Positions 44,861 through 57,165 of a stretch of 64,000 nt of DNA are shown here, piece by piece. Positions within the stretch are counted from its first letter, which is position 1, and each line of letters begins with the position of its first letter. Position numbers and translations under genes: made by a program. The notes below the pieces were generated by a model. The model was not told where the DNA came from. It made no database searches and saw nothing but the letters and a program-made list of their open reading frames with translations. The DNA is from Nicotiana tabacum. Taxonomy: Eukaryota; Streptophyta; Magnoliopsida; Solanales; Solanaceae. The stretch spans positions 28,750,042 through 28,814,041 of the forward strand of contig NC_134100.1 in assembly GCF_000715075.1 (NCBI RefSeq), written 5' to 3'.

Positions 44861-47800
44861 TATCACACCTCCTTTTTTACCACCCGATGAGGTATATAAG
44901 GTAGTTTTTCCAATTTAAGTGACATTATTCGAAATGAAATTATTTTATTTAATTTTTCAGAGTCGCCACTTGGAATATTTTATTTGGTGTCTCAAGTCAC
45001 CGGTTTAATTTAAAATCGCAAATCGAGGAAATTTTGACTTTATATAAAAGTCTGTGAACCAAAAATTCTAAGTAAGGAATTTTGTTAACTCCGGAGAAGG
45101 TGTTAGGCATTCCCGAGTTTCATGATTCTAGCACGGTCGCTTTAACTATTATCAATTAGCCTATTATCTGATTTATTACACATTTTAAACCTATTGTGCA
45201 TTTTTAACTTTATAACCGCTTTTAATTAATTATTGTTACATATTGCGAATCATGTCACGGGAACCGTATCCACGATCTACAACATGTTCAATTTTAAAGG
45301 AATAAATTTTGGTCGGGTCACATAAATGCACCCTGGATTTTAGTAATTAGGCGTCATAACTACGTCACGGGAACCGTACCCGTAGCTATGGCTATTCTTT
45401 AATTAACGCGCCTAAAGCAAACTACGAAAGTTCAAGGAATTTTCTATACTAGTTTTATTTATGCGAGGGACATAGGTTATAAGATTTTATTTGCGTATGG
45501 CACACCTCAAATTATTTTAAGAAGAATTAGCTCTTGATCTAAATTTGGGAGGGCCATGTGTTATAAGTTTTAAGCATGGCACACCTTAAATTATTTTAAG
45601 AAAAAGGGTTATATATTTTAAAGGCAACTAAAGGGGCTTCTATTTTTAATCTAATTTAAAACTAGTTATCACAACCACGTCAAGGGAACTGGACCTGTGG
45701 TTGTAATAATTTTAAATCACGTGCCTAAAGCCGTAGAATTCAATCGTTTGGGCGTGACCAAATCTTTTGTTATCTACATGTGTGATTAAAAAGGAAACAT
45801 TTTTTCAGGTTGTAGCTAGGATCGAGCCCAAGAACCTTTCTGATAGTCAAGGCCCAAAATTAAAAGGGTCTTCAAGAAACGGGCATAAGCAACCAAACCA
45901 CGTAATTTCTGCAAATTAGCACATCTGTTGAAAACTATAATTACAGGCCCATCTAAACATCAATAATATACAATCCAATAGATTTCATAGAAGACATTCA
46001 AAACTTTGGATTAGAATAGGATTCATCAATTGTTGCATGAATAGCCTCTTTTACACCGATTTTATCATTCCAAGTCCATTTAACACTTATCCAGTTCTTG
46101 AATCGATGTTGAACACTTTTAGATTCTCAAAGATCCTACTTTCATATCCTACTCTAAATAAGCATCATATTCATGTGGAGCACAGATGAGCTACAATATG
46201 AAAGTTTTGTGCAACATCAAAATAAATACTTCAACTTACAGTTTTTAGAAGTGTTAACTGAAAGCAAATTAATCACTAACAAGAAAGGAGAGAAAAACAG
46301 CCTAATTCTTCCTTCTCTTAATAACACTGAGAAATCTTTACAAAACTACATAAGAATCATAGAATGCTTCAGGTCAAATCTCATTAAAAGTTCGAACTCA
46401 ACAGGTTCTGGAGCTCATTCATGCATTATCCATGCCATTAGCCTACAATATTAAGGATAGAAATAACTCAACTAATAGCAACCCTATACAGTCAACATTT
46501 AAATACAGTCCTCAATGAATTAAACCTGCTAAATCAGCATACTACTCAAGCCATTATGAAGTCGTTACACTAGTTTACACAGTAACATCTAAACCTTGAA
46601 TACATCACATGGTAGGACACCCATGTCAACAACATTTATTCACAACTTGAGAAAGGAAATTGAGTCTAAGAAAAGAAGAATAACAGAAAACAAACAACAG
46701 AGAAAAGAAGAGGAAGAATCTGATGTCATAATCCAAAAACAAAAGGCTACAATTCCATTTTTGTCACTCCAAGGCTTGTGAGAATATCTGGATACAACAA
46801 AGGTCAAAGAAAGCAAGGAGTTCAGCAAGCAATGAGTGAGAAATGATAGCCCAAACAACATCAGTAGCAGCTTCAAATGGATCTAAATTCAAACCAGAAA
46901 TTTCAAGGAAAATTTTTCTAACTTTTGCTAAAAATCAAAAAAAGATAGAATCATCCATCAATGAGATAATAGCTGAGTTATTTTTTTATGCTCTTTTTAG
47001 GATATTTTCCAATCTGATCCGTGTGTTTCCTTTTAAGACCCTTTTTGTGCTAAAAGAGACACCGATCTCCTTTTTTGTGTATGAATGAGTGCTTTCTATA
47101 TATATGGTACCCAAAATGGCATCAAAAGGAATATCCTACCCTAAATTCTAAAATTTCAGAATAGTACAGCCCTTTTTACAGCTGTTCGTCCTTTTCCCAC
47201 CCAATATCAGTATTTCATCACAAGGATAAGGACAAATGTACAACAATCTACAACATTCTGATATTCACCCTATGTAAAACCCAATTTTAAACTTCCAATC
47301 ACTGATTATTGTAATTTTACCTATTTGACCTAAATTTTGGTTGTTTGATTACCCAATAGCCCCTCCTAGAACCTTCCTAGAACCAACCAGTCCAAACTAG
47401 CCTTGGACGCCCCCCTGAATTAGTTTCCAATTAATCCCTTAAGGTTTGTTTTCAAAATTATCCTTTCAAAACACCATTTAATCCAACCGGCATTCAAAAC
47501 TCCCACCTAAAACAATTGGAACCAAATCAGAGATTGACTAAACAAAACAAATTGAAAAAAGAAAAAGAAATCAACCCTTAATTAATCTACCAAGTGAAAC
47601 AGGGACACATTAATTAACCTAGATGTATTTAGCTATACTTAAGCAATACGATTAACTAAATAAGTCTATTTTACTGAAGATTGAATGCATCAGCAAGAAA
47701 AACACACAAGATTAACACCTAAAAAAGAGATGAAGAAACAGAAACAAAGAGGTACGAGGAGGAGAAAATACTGATTTGAACATGAAACGATGACGGTGAC

Positions 47801-48841
47801 GAATCTTTGGCAAATCAGTGGGGTGTCTATTGGAATCTGGCATGCTTCGAAATGGGCCAAAGATGATACCAAATGATCTAAGAACAATCAATTGGCATAA
47901 ATTTTTGCACGAATCGAGCTTTAAAAATAATTGAAATCAGCAAGAAACAACGGATTAGGGCTTTTGTTTTCTTTTCGGAAATTTAGATCTGAAATTAAGG
48001 TAAATGGGTGGGAATTTTGGGTGAATTGATAGTGGGATAGGGATGAGGGGAGGCTAGGGATTGTGGGGTGAAGTTTTGGGGTGGTTTGGAGCATCGCCGT
48101 CGCCGTGGGGCGATTTTCGGCGGGCGGCTGGTAGTGGTGATTTAGAGAGATGAAGGGGGATCTCTAAGATTGTCTTGGGGGTAGGGGGATTGATCCGACA
48201 ATTATAAGGAAAAATAGAATCAGTTGTCGGCCGTTGTATCAAAATGATGGGGGGATTAAGGGGAGGGAAAACGACGTCGTTTGGTTAATGGGGGGATAGA
48301 CCGGGTAAAGATTATTTTAGGCTTGGGTTTGGGTTGAATTGGGACCAGGTTTATGACTTAAAAATGGCCTAATAGCTCAAATTAAAACCCCCTTTGAATT
48401 AACTGTTTATTTTCCTTTTCTTTTCTCTTTCTTTTTTTTAATTATAAATCCTAATAGTTAAAAATCCTAAATTATTTAAAACGTGAGATTAAACTAATTA
48501 GCTAATTATAAAAATTATAAACACTTAATTCTAAATTAAAAGAGATAAAATCAATAAACTAAAAATTAAAAGACAAAAAATATAAAAATGAGCTATTTAT
48601 TTTTTGTGATTTTCAAATTTCTATAAAACAAATAATTACTGATTAATTCTAAAAATTTAAAAACAAATTCTAAATCCAATGCATAATATTTTTTGTATTT
48701 TTCATGCTTTAAATAAAAATTAAACATGCACATAAATGCAAATAATTAAGAAAATTATACAAAAATTTCTAAAAAGGTAAATAATTAATTTTTGAGTTTT
48801 TACAGGAGTATCTCGTATAGGGCAAAAATCACATGCTCACA
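44861..48841 (-). repeat. LTR C: E5 5' LTR, 3981 bp
   Basis: On the sense strand it starts TGTGAGCATGTG and ends GGTGTGATA (terminal CA changed to TA). Highly similar to LTR B, but A and B are closer to each other than to C (for example around 45380 against 28535 and 23233). Confidence 0.9.
47096..47106 (-). promoter_or_regulatory. TATA box in LTR C
   Basis: Minus-strand CATATATATAG; this is the 5' LTR, so it would drive E5 transcription leftward. Confidence 0.5.
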
Positions 48842-48930
48842 ATTTGCATGAGGCTAATCCCTGCCTCCCTATCTACATGAGGTCAATCCCTGCCTCCCTA
48901 TTTGCATGAGGCTAATCTCAGCCTCCACCC
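48842..48930 (+). repeat. 30-bp minisatellite of E3, right part
   Basis: Three units (TTTGCATGAGGCTAATCC type) continue the array interrupted by E5. Confidence 0.88.
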
Positions 48931-49265
48931 TGGCTTCTATTTGCAGGTAACCCGACGAGCAACGGCTATCCCAGCAGGAGCGATCCCGCTCCAGTTCTCT
49001 CAGTCATATCAAACCTAATCATTCCCGTAAATCGTTCACTCACCCAGCCCTAGATGTTGCGTCCGTTCTTGAAATGACTTCATCGGTATACTTCGCCGAC
49101 GAATCTGGAACTACATACGACATGATTCCTACATAACCAGGGATGCGTAGGCAGCTCATAAGCCAGAGTGCGGCCTAATCTCTCTAACCATTTCGCTCTG
49201 TCAAAATTGCCCATCTTTTCTTTACCCGAAAACTCTTTCATCCTTTCCGGGTAAAGAGGGGCAGC
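48931..49265 (+). other. E3 distal 3' untranslated region and polypurine tract
   Basis: Non-coding. It contains boundary motif copy 7 (49107-49175) and ends in a purine-rich tract (AAAGAGGGGCAGC, 49253-49265) that abuts the LTR start. Confidence 0.75.
49107..49175 (+). repeat. Boundary motif copy 7 (E3, before 3' LTR)
   Basis: Order GGAACTAC, TGATTCC, GGATGCGTAGGCAGCT, then a diverged end; same relative place as copy 3 in E5. Confidence 0.7.
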
Positions 49266-52200
49266 TGTTGATACCCAATTTTTTTCCAAAATATTTAAAA
49301 TTGCATATATACCTTCAAAACCATGCATTAATAGCAATTGATATTTTTCCACAATTTTCCTATATTTTTATTAATTTATCCAGCATTGTATTTCCAATAA
49401 ATAATTAAAGAATTGCATCACAAGTGATTTCAAAAGCATTTCTTGATTTGATTTATTTTTATGGTCCTATTTAAACCAAATTATTCCATAATTAGCCAAA
49501 TTGGCATCGTTTGGCTACAATTGCAATAACTCTGCAATTATAGCCCAAGCACATGATTTTATACTATTTTTGATCGAAAATTAATAATTTGTATTTTCAA
49601 ATACTAAGTAATCATTTTAACTATTTTCATGCATAAAATTCATTGTTGTACAATTATCAGCTATTTTTATAAATTGGTTTATTTAATTTAATTGGGTATT
49701 TAACAAATAGCCAATTCCATTTCAATTCTAGCCTAATTGAACTAGATCCCAACCCAATTAAAATAGCCCAAACTCCAGGCCCAATCCATCAAAGTTACCT
49801 GACCCAATCCTTAAGTCTACCCGGCCCATACCTGATTTAATCTTGGTCGTCGATCAATTTTGATCAACGGCCCAGATTCACTCTTACCATAATTAACCTA
49901 ATAGTCTAACCCAACCCCCAAACCCTCATTCTCTCATCACTCTCTGTCGTTACATCTCTCATCTGTCTCAAGACTTTCTCTGCTAAACCATGGCTCCTCT
50001 CACAGATAGTTGGTTCGACGATAACCATGGTGGTCTCACCACCATCCCCAGCCAAATGGCTCTCTTCCTATACCATTTTTTGCTGCCCTGAGGTCCTCAA
50101 AGGAACCAGAAAGCGGTTCACTCACCTCCCATGGTTTCTATATCATGCTCAGGCTGTCCATGGCCGTCTGAGTAAGATTCTACCATCTTCGGCTAGAACC
50201 TATGGTTTCTAGGCCGGTTCTCTTTATCTTTGGGCTGTCTCTATGAAATCCTAACTACTAGCTCTTGATTTCTTAGATCTGTAACAGATCTGAGTATATT
50301 TTGAGTTATCTTTACTGTTTTCTTGATAATCTTTTCGATTTTTTAAAAACTCCTTTTTGTTTTTACAACCAGGGTTTCTTAACCCCTTTTCAAAATGACT
50401 TCTCCTCTATTTTTCAATATTATTCTATGATTTCTATTATGTTTAAATAGTTTTTTTTAAGTTTTTCTTTTTATTTGATTCATTATGTTGAAAACCTTAA
50501 TTTTCTAGTTTAATCCTGGGTTTCTGAGTTTGTTTTTGATAATATGTTCAACTAATCTGCATGTTTCTCATGAATATTCCATGATTCTATGATCTTTACC
50601 CTATGTTTGTTTGTTAGGTTTTTGACTTCGGCTATTCCTGTCTATTATCTATTTATTCCCAGAAAATTTGTGGTTATTTCCTCTCATCAATATCATCCTT
50701 TACTTTGAATCCCGAATTTATGTGATTCTTTTACCCTATTCTTGTTTGTGTTATGTTTGCTTCGTTCAGTTGTGATACTTTCCTTTGGTCAGTGTTACCT
50801 TCTAATGGAATCCCTAATTCCCTGTGATTGGTATACTCTGTTCCCTACTGATTTCAATTTCTAAATATTTTCTTGCCTTATTTTGTGGTTGATTATGCTG
50901 TCAAATTGATTCTTAGACATTTTCCTTAATTAGAATTTATCGAACCTAGCCTCTATTACCTACTCTGTACCATGCTTATTTCCTTATGTGTCATGTTCAG
51001 TCTCACATTGATCCTTTCCTTATTTGTTATTTGTCTCCACCGTTTGAAGTTAACTCCCTTAATTAAGGGAGTACTTATACTAATTTTTATACTAATTGAT
51101 ACGTAGTTCCATAACTACTGCATGACTTTGATTCTTACCTTATTATTCTACCTAGTTTCAAACTATATATACATACTCTCTCATTAAAACAAACACACGA
51201 ATACATTGGTTCAAAGCTCTCTCTCACACTCAAAACTTTCTGCTCTCTTTCTGTGTTACTTACTACTGTTCTAAGTTAGCCGACTGCAAACCAAGGCTAA
51301 CTATTGTGTTCTCCTTCACTTTGTGCTTGCTGTCTTCTTCACTAGTATGTGCTGATTTTGATTCAAGTTTCAAAAACAATATGCTTCTTGTACTACTTCA
51401 GTTTGTCATGTTTCTAATCTGTTTTTATCTATGATTTTGTTGTTCAACCTGCAACTAACATGTCTACTTCACTGTCTTCTTTACTACATGCTTCTGAATA
51501 TGTCCAACCCCTTAGGATTAGCCTGCTCATGAACCCCTTTTAGTATACCCCAATGTGACTCTTCCTTACTTATATTTCTCTGATTTTTGGCATGAACCTT
51601 CCTGTGCAAAGTAGTTGGCTATCCTAAGTTTGTCTAACTCTGTATTAATTTTGAAGTTCATGTTGTACCTTAATCCCTTGAACCCTTTTTAAGACTTCTC
51701 TAATTCTGTACCTATGTGCATCTTTGCCTACTATGTGCTTTATACTTGCCCCAAATCCCCCATTACTCCTGAGTGAATATTTGTACCTATTTGATTCTAT
51801 GTCTTGGAGTGCTGATGAACCTCTTTTGGTTCTATGTTTGGTTTGTTGTTTGTTGATCACCTTACCTTTTTTAAAATTGTCTTATTGAATAACTCCTTAT
51901 GTTGGTTTTGCAAAACTATTTCAAAAGAGTCTCTTTTAACACTATTTTCTTACTAAAACCCTTTCAAAACTATGTCAAGCACTCTCAATCTACTCTTAGG
52001 TTTTAAGTTCTGCCCCTCTAATGTGTGACTGGTTAGGGATCCCTATGAAATCCCTCCGAACTCTGATACATTAGAGTTGGCCCTTCCACACTACACTTAC
52101 TCAACTATGATTATGAAAACTGGGTGTGAGCACTGCCCAAGATTCCTTGAGGTCTTTAGGGAACTCTGACAGACCTGGATTATGTGAAAGGCTATGAGGA

Positions 52201-53140
52201 AATTTGGCATTGGAAACTCTGGAAATCTAGGACTATTTGTAGGCTCCCAATAGTGTAACTTCTTATTTTTCTTATCTACTTGTGTAATTCATTCGATATT
52301 GGCCTGTAATAATTTGTTGTAAACAAATATTGGGGTTGGCTAGTGAAAAGGGGAGGGTAGTCATATATGTTATCAATATCAATGGGTAGAAACCATGCCT
52401 TAGGTTCACATTTCCGTATGTGCATTAGAATCCATGTTTAGGGCCAATACATTTCAAGCATGTCATGCATTAGATATCATGTTATTGGGTTTACTGTTTC
52501 AGCATCTCATTTAACATTATTTTTATCACTTAGAAATCCTGATTTAGGCTAAATAATAGCATTAATATAAAACTGTTGCTCCTGCACATCCTGAAATCAT
52601 GCTTAACAACTCTGTAACTTTCTGTACATTTAGGAGTTCTGCACATCCTTAAATCGTTTTGCATTTATTTGTGCATATTAGATACCATGCTTTAGGATCT
52701 CGTTCGTACTTGCCCAGTCACACCTAGTGTAAACTACTGATTATGAAAGAGGTAAAAACAGTCTCACATTTGATTATCCTGTTTTATATAAAATTGGTAA
52801 TAATCCCTATATTTTTGTAACCCCTAGAACAACATGCTCTTAGTAAAAATCGACTGTTGAACTGCTAATAACTGTGTAACTATTGCGCATAATCCCACGC
52901 CTAGGCAAGCCTTAGGCAATCAACCTTATAAACTGGAAACTGCCTCTTTGTATTTACTGATTAATGATTATCAGGCTTCAAAATCAGTAGGCAAACTGAT
53001 TAGGGCCCCTGCTTCTGAGTTTATAAAATAAAACTGCATATCTTATGCGTTCTAATATTCGCCTAGCCATCACGTCTTAGGATACTGTTTAACAATATTG
53101 CCCTTATTTGTGTTTGAGTCATGCTGTTTACATGCCTTAT
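49266..53140 (+). repeat. E3 3' LTR, end uncertain
   Basis: It starts TGTTGATACCC after a purine tract. It is AT-rich, with a TATA box at 51174 and a CT-rich stretch after it. No coding domain is seen; an ORF at 50027 is chance. The 3' end cannot be fixed because no second copy exists in the window and a Copia element begins somewhere before 53320. Confidence 0.7.
51174..51181 (+). promoter_or_regulatory. TATA box in E3 3' LTR
   Basis: TATATATA, followed about 50-60 bases later by a CT-rich stretch, the usual plant LTR start-site setting. Confidence 0.5.
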
Positions 53141-53376
53141 CTGTGCTGGTATCAGAGTCTTGTTTGAGTTCCTAGCTCCTGAAGCTGTAACAGTTAACCT
53201 TTAGCTTGGAAATCATTAAGCTTGCAGTATAGTCCAAGTAGGTCGGGTTACATGTCTGGTTCTTAACAATAAGTTTTTTAGATCATCAAAATATATGGCA
53301 AGAGTATTTAAAACCTATCAATAATTGGTATCAGAGCAGGTTCCTCCTATCAGGCTAACACCTAGGAAGGATCCGC

Positions 53377-55018
53377 ATGGCTGCTCCACCAAATTTGGAA
53401 GAAGGTCAATCTACATACCGACCACCCAAGTTGAATGGACAACACTATAAGTGGTGGAAAGCAAGAATGCACGATTTTATCATGGTTGAGGACTGTGAGT
53501 TATGGGATATCATATGTGATGGTCCTTATGTTCCAACCAAGGTACTAGAGGAACTTCCATTTTCAATGGAAAAAACCAGCAAAGAGTACACTGAAGCAGA
53601 GAAGAAGGCCGTGGAGAAGAATTTTCGTGCCAAGAAAATTCTAGTATGTGTAATAGGACCTGAAGAGTATAATAGAATCTCCACCTGCGACACTACCAAG
53701 GAGATATGGGAAGCTTTGCAAATAGCTCATGAGGGAACTACACAAGTAAAACAGTCTAAGATTGATATGCTCACTATCGAGTATGAACTCTTCAAAATGA
53801 GGGACGATGAATCCATTCAAGATATGGACACAAGATTCACTTCCATCATAAATGGGTTACACTCACTTGGTGAAACGATTCCCAGAAACAAGCTAGTAAG
53901 TAAAATCCTTAGTTTTCTACCTAGCTCTTGGGAAAGCAAAGTGAATGCTATTAGTGAATCAAAGGACCTGCAGGAGCTGACCATAGAAGAGCTTATCGGA
54001 AACTTGAAGACCTATGACTTGAAGAGAAAGATAAACAGTGAAAGAAGAGAACCAAAGAAGGAAAAGAACCTGGTACTCAAAGCTGATTACAATGATTCAG
54101 GTGAGTAAGACAGTGATATGGCTTACCTAACCAAAAGATTTCAGAAAATGGTCAGAAGAAATGGAGAAATGCTAAAAAGGAAGAATTCTGACAGACCAAG
54201 AAACTGTGATCTTTGTTACAATTGTGGAAAGCCTGGACACTTCATGAAAGAATGTCCCCTCTTGAAGCAGGAATTCTCCAAGATCCATCACGAAAAAACA
54301 GCTAAGATGAACCTGGTTCCTGTCAAGGACTTCAAGAGAAATGAATCTGTTGTCAATATGATAAGACATGCTCTTGCAACATGGGAGGATTCATCCAGTG
54401 AGTTTGAAGATGAACCTGATACTGATGATATTTCCATGATGGCACTTGAAGGCAAAAAGACTGGATATGACTCAACTTTTGCTTTGATGCATCAATCAGA
54501 TGATGATGAAGATAATGGCTACAAAGAGGTAAATATTAGGGATGTTCAGAGAAATCTAAAATACTATTCTCCAAAAAAACTCATGTCTTTAGCTGATGTA
54601 TTAATCAATGCTTTTCATAGTCTTGTGAAGGATAGGGATTCCTTGATCTTAGAATTAGGAGAATCTGAACAAACTAGAGATGACTTAGTGGCTGTAGTTT
54701 CTGACCATAAGAAAACCATTGAAATCCTCAGAAAAGAAAAAGAAAAGAGTGATCTATTGGTAGAAATTGTAGACCTAAGGGAAGCAATAGTGAAAGCATG
54801 GACTAAGTGAAAACCTGAAAGTTTTGGAAACGGAAAAGAGATAGCAAGTGAGGAACACATTAGGCTTGAAAATGAGGTGAAAGCTATGAGAATTAGGATG
54901 TGTGCTGAAATTGAGAAAAAAGAGCTTCTCCAAACTAATTTGGAAAGAGTAAAGAATGATCTTAAAAAGTCCCTAAAGTGGACCTGGTCCTCAGAAGCTA
55001 CCACTACCTTGGATACTA
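53377..55018 (+). pseudogene. gag: Copia gag with zinc knuckle and coiled coil
   Basis: The ATG at 53377 opens a good frame: YKWWKARMHDF (residues ~28-38) and a UBN2-type gag domain to about residue 235. A TAA at 54106 interrupts it; the same frame continues to 54810. A CCHC knuckle C-YNC-GKPGH-FMKEC lies at about 54214-54255. A Glu/Lys-rich coiled-coil tail, typical of SIRE-lineage gag, runs past a TGA at 54808 to about 55018. The frame is then lost. Confidence 0.9.
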
Positions 55019-55600
55019 ATGATTATGAAAACAGTTAGGGAGCAGGGATCCAAAGGGAGAAAACTCCTCACAACCCTCACAGTAAGTACGCCACTGTCTC
55101 TGATAACTAGTCTTGTACCTGATGTAGGAACACTGGGCGCTTCAAGGAAGATGTCCAGGCCAAGAATCAATCAGTTCAGAAAAACAAAGTGTTTGCTGAA
55201 ATGGTGACTACAAAAGAGGGACCAGGTCCCATTCACAAAAATCGCACATTACCTGCATGGACTAAGAGAACTCCTATTCATACTCTTGCTTACTACAAGG
55301 GACCCAAACTTATTTGGGTTCCTAAAACTAACTCCTAATCTCTTGTGCAGGGAACATAAGGAAGTGATCAACAATGGTTCATGGATAGTGGGTGTTCAAA
55401 ACACATGACTGGGAACACCACGGACTTTCTTTCACTAAAAGCCCTGCAAGGAGGGAGTGTATCCTTTGGCAATGGTAAAAAGGGGTACATTCTTGGTGTT
55501 GGAAAAGCCAGGAAGTCACTCACTCATTCTATTGAAAATGTGTACTATGTAAATGGCCTTAAGTACAGTCTCTTATGTGTCTCTCAAATCTTTGATAGAG
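55019..55600 (+). pseudogene. pol: Copia protease region
   Basis: A frame-shifted stretch with a second Cys-His box (near 55110-55150, across frames) leads to the retropepsin motif D-S-G-C-S at 55384, followed by KHMTG. Further conserved parts are VSFGNGKKGYILG and NVYYVNGLKYSLLCVSQI. The frame breaks at about 55600, where integrase should begin but is missing. Confidence 0.85.
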
Positions 55601-56095
55601 GAAGATCAAGATGGAGAACCCTCACTAGTTCCTGGTGAAGTCATTAACATGACAAACGGAAAGGTAGATATGATGAGTCAAGTAAAGGAGCCAAATGAAG
55701 ACAACGCTGCCTCATCTTCAACAGAACCAAACACTTCAATTACTACCACTGAAGCTGAAGTAAGAGTGGTTGATGCAGTTCAGGGAACTCCACTAGCACC
55801 TGAGAGAAGGATAGAGGAAAATCAGCCAAACATACCTTCCTCCTCTCAGAATGAACCTCAGGCATCTAACTGGAGACACTAAAGCTCTCATTCAATAGAC
55901 AACATTATCACTCCTCTGGATTCCGGAGTACAAACCAGGTCAAGAGCCAGAAATTCACTTGCCTTCTCAGCCTTTCTCTCCCAGATAGAACCCAAAAATA
56001 TCAAGGAAGCCTTGAAAAATATCGATTGGATTACAGCCATGCAACATGAGCTACATCAATTTGAAAGAAACAATATGTGGCACTTGGTACCTAGA
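55601..56095 (+). pseudogene. pol: Copia integrase-RT linker and start of RT
   Basis: After the deletion junction comes a Ser/Thr/Glu/Pro-rich linker (PNEDNAASSSTEPNTS), then TRSRARN (near 55938-55958) and the RT opening MQHELHQFERNNMWHLVPR. The sequence stops at 56095, where the E4 LTR was inserted. The GAG-pre-integrase segment and the integrase core are absent. Confidence 0.85.
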
Positions 56096-56799
56096 TGTCA
56101 CTACCCGGATTTTCCCACCCTCGGGAGTCATGATGGTGCCTACTCGTAGAAGTTAGGCAAGCCACGAAATTAGAAATCTTTAACTCTTTTGTTTTAATCC
56201 TTTTTACAACTTATGGTAACAAGTGATAAACATTTAAATAACATCGGAATATGAGAATAAGAGGAAGCCTTAGACAAAATAAACCAAAATAATACGGAAA
56301 TCAACATATGCCTCTACCCAAAAACAGGTGTCACAATATTCACGGACAAACTATGATTGCTACATACAAATGTCTGAAAGAAAGATCATTGTCTGTCTCA
56401 AATAAAAATGATAACAGAACATAATAAAAGATAGAGGAGACGTCGGGCCTGCGGACGCCTGCAGGGCTACCTCGGAGTCTCAATGGACTGAAGGCTGGCT
56501 CCCCTACTGCTGCTTATCAAGTGCTGCTCCGGTATCTGCACAGAGTGCAGAGTGTAGCATCAACACAACCGACCCCATGTGCTGGTAAGTGTCTGGCCTA
56601 ACCCTAGCTAGGTAGTGACGAGGCTAGGACCAGACTCCAGATAAACCTGTGCAATTATATAATATACTGCGGAAAATAAACAGGGATAAGCAGTTTAAAT
56701 GGGAGGGGGTACATGCTTCGGGGAAACATGTCAAATTTAACAGAAACTTAATAGAAATATGAAAGGACAATTCAATATCTACAACAATATACAAATAAT

Positions 56800-57056
56800 A
56801 TTGTTGCAGCGCGCAACCCAATCCCTTATTATTTAACACTGTTACGGTGTGCAATCCGATCAAAATATATACAACTATTGCAGCGTGCAGCCCCATCCAA
56901 ATATATATATAATTGTTGCGGCGTGCAACCCGATCCAAATATATATAACTGTTGCGGCGTGCAACCCAATCTAAATATATATAACTGTTGCGGCGTGCAA
57001 CCCGATCCAAATATATAACTATTGTGGTGTGCAACCCGATCCAAATATATAGTCAA
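56800..57056 (-). repeat. Hairpin minisatellite in E4 LTR, ~36 bp, 6-7 units
   Basis: Units carry GTTGC-ACGCC-GCAAC on the sense strand and an AT-rich TATATA spacer. They stand at the same relative place as 8241-8635 in the E2 LTR. ORFs here on the minus strand are artefacts. Confidence 0.85.
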
Positions 57057-57059
57057 CAT

Positions 57060-57165
57060 TAACCATAATAACAGTCCCGACAAGGGATCCACAATAAACT
57101 ACACTATCCCGGCAAGGGAATTCAACAGTACAAGTATATATACGTCCCGACAAGGGAGAATCAGC
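57060..57165 (-). repeat. GGGA-type hairpin units in E4 LTR
   Basis: Three units with TCCCTTG(T/C)CGGGA on the sense strand, counterparts of 8105-8235 in E2. Confidence 0.7.

Larger units (their letters stand above)
28017..48841 (-). mobile_element. E5: near-complete Tat-type Ty3/gypsy element, 20.8 kb
   Basis: Both LTRs (28017-31903 and 44861-48841) are on the minus strand. The sense order is 5' LTR, tRNA-Arg primer site, leader, extra ORF, gag, protease with G-patch, candidate intron, RT, RNase H, integrase, 1.2-kb minisatellite, purine tract, 3' LTR. Flanks GTTTG (28012-28016) and ATTTG (48842-48846) look like a 5-bp target duplication with one change. It lies inside E3's 30-bp array. Confidence 0.9.
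15381..53140 (+). mobile_element. E3: Tat-type Ty3/gypsy element, 5'-truncated, interrupted by E5
   Basis: The plus-strand order is gag, protease, G-patch, RT, RNase H, integrase, a long 3' untranslated region with repeats, a polypurine tract, and a 3' LTR starting TGTTGATACCC at 49266. The 5' LTR and gag start are lost at the junction with E2. The segment from the integrase core into E5's LTR is duplicated, and E5 (28017-48841) sits in the 30-bp array. The end of the 3' LTR near 53140 is a guess. Confidence 0.8.
53326..56095 (+). mobile_element. SIRE-like Ty1/copia fragment
   Basis: A tRNA-Met-type primer site (TGGTATCAGAGC, 53326-53337) precedes gag, protease and, after an internal deletion, the linker and start of RT. 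E4 interrupts it at 56096. Its 5' LTR should end at about 53320 (CCTATCA), but the LTR start is not recognisable. The rest of RT and RNase H may lie beyond the window. Confidence 0.85.

Noticed and set aside
50027..50212. A 61-codon ORF that might be a small host gene
   Set aside because: It lies inside the E3 LTR upstream of its TATA box, with no recognisable domain.
53149..53161. A second primer-site-like TGGTATCAGAGTC
   Set aside because: It differs in the last bases and no LTR end stands clearly before it. It may be the end of the E3 LTR or chance; I did not annotate it as a primer site.
56624..57092. Minus-strand ORFs of 87-136 codons
   Set aside because: AT-rich hairpin repeat in the E4 LTR, no domain, no codon pattern.
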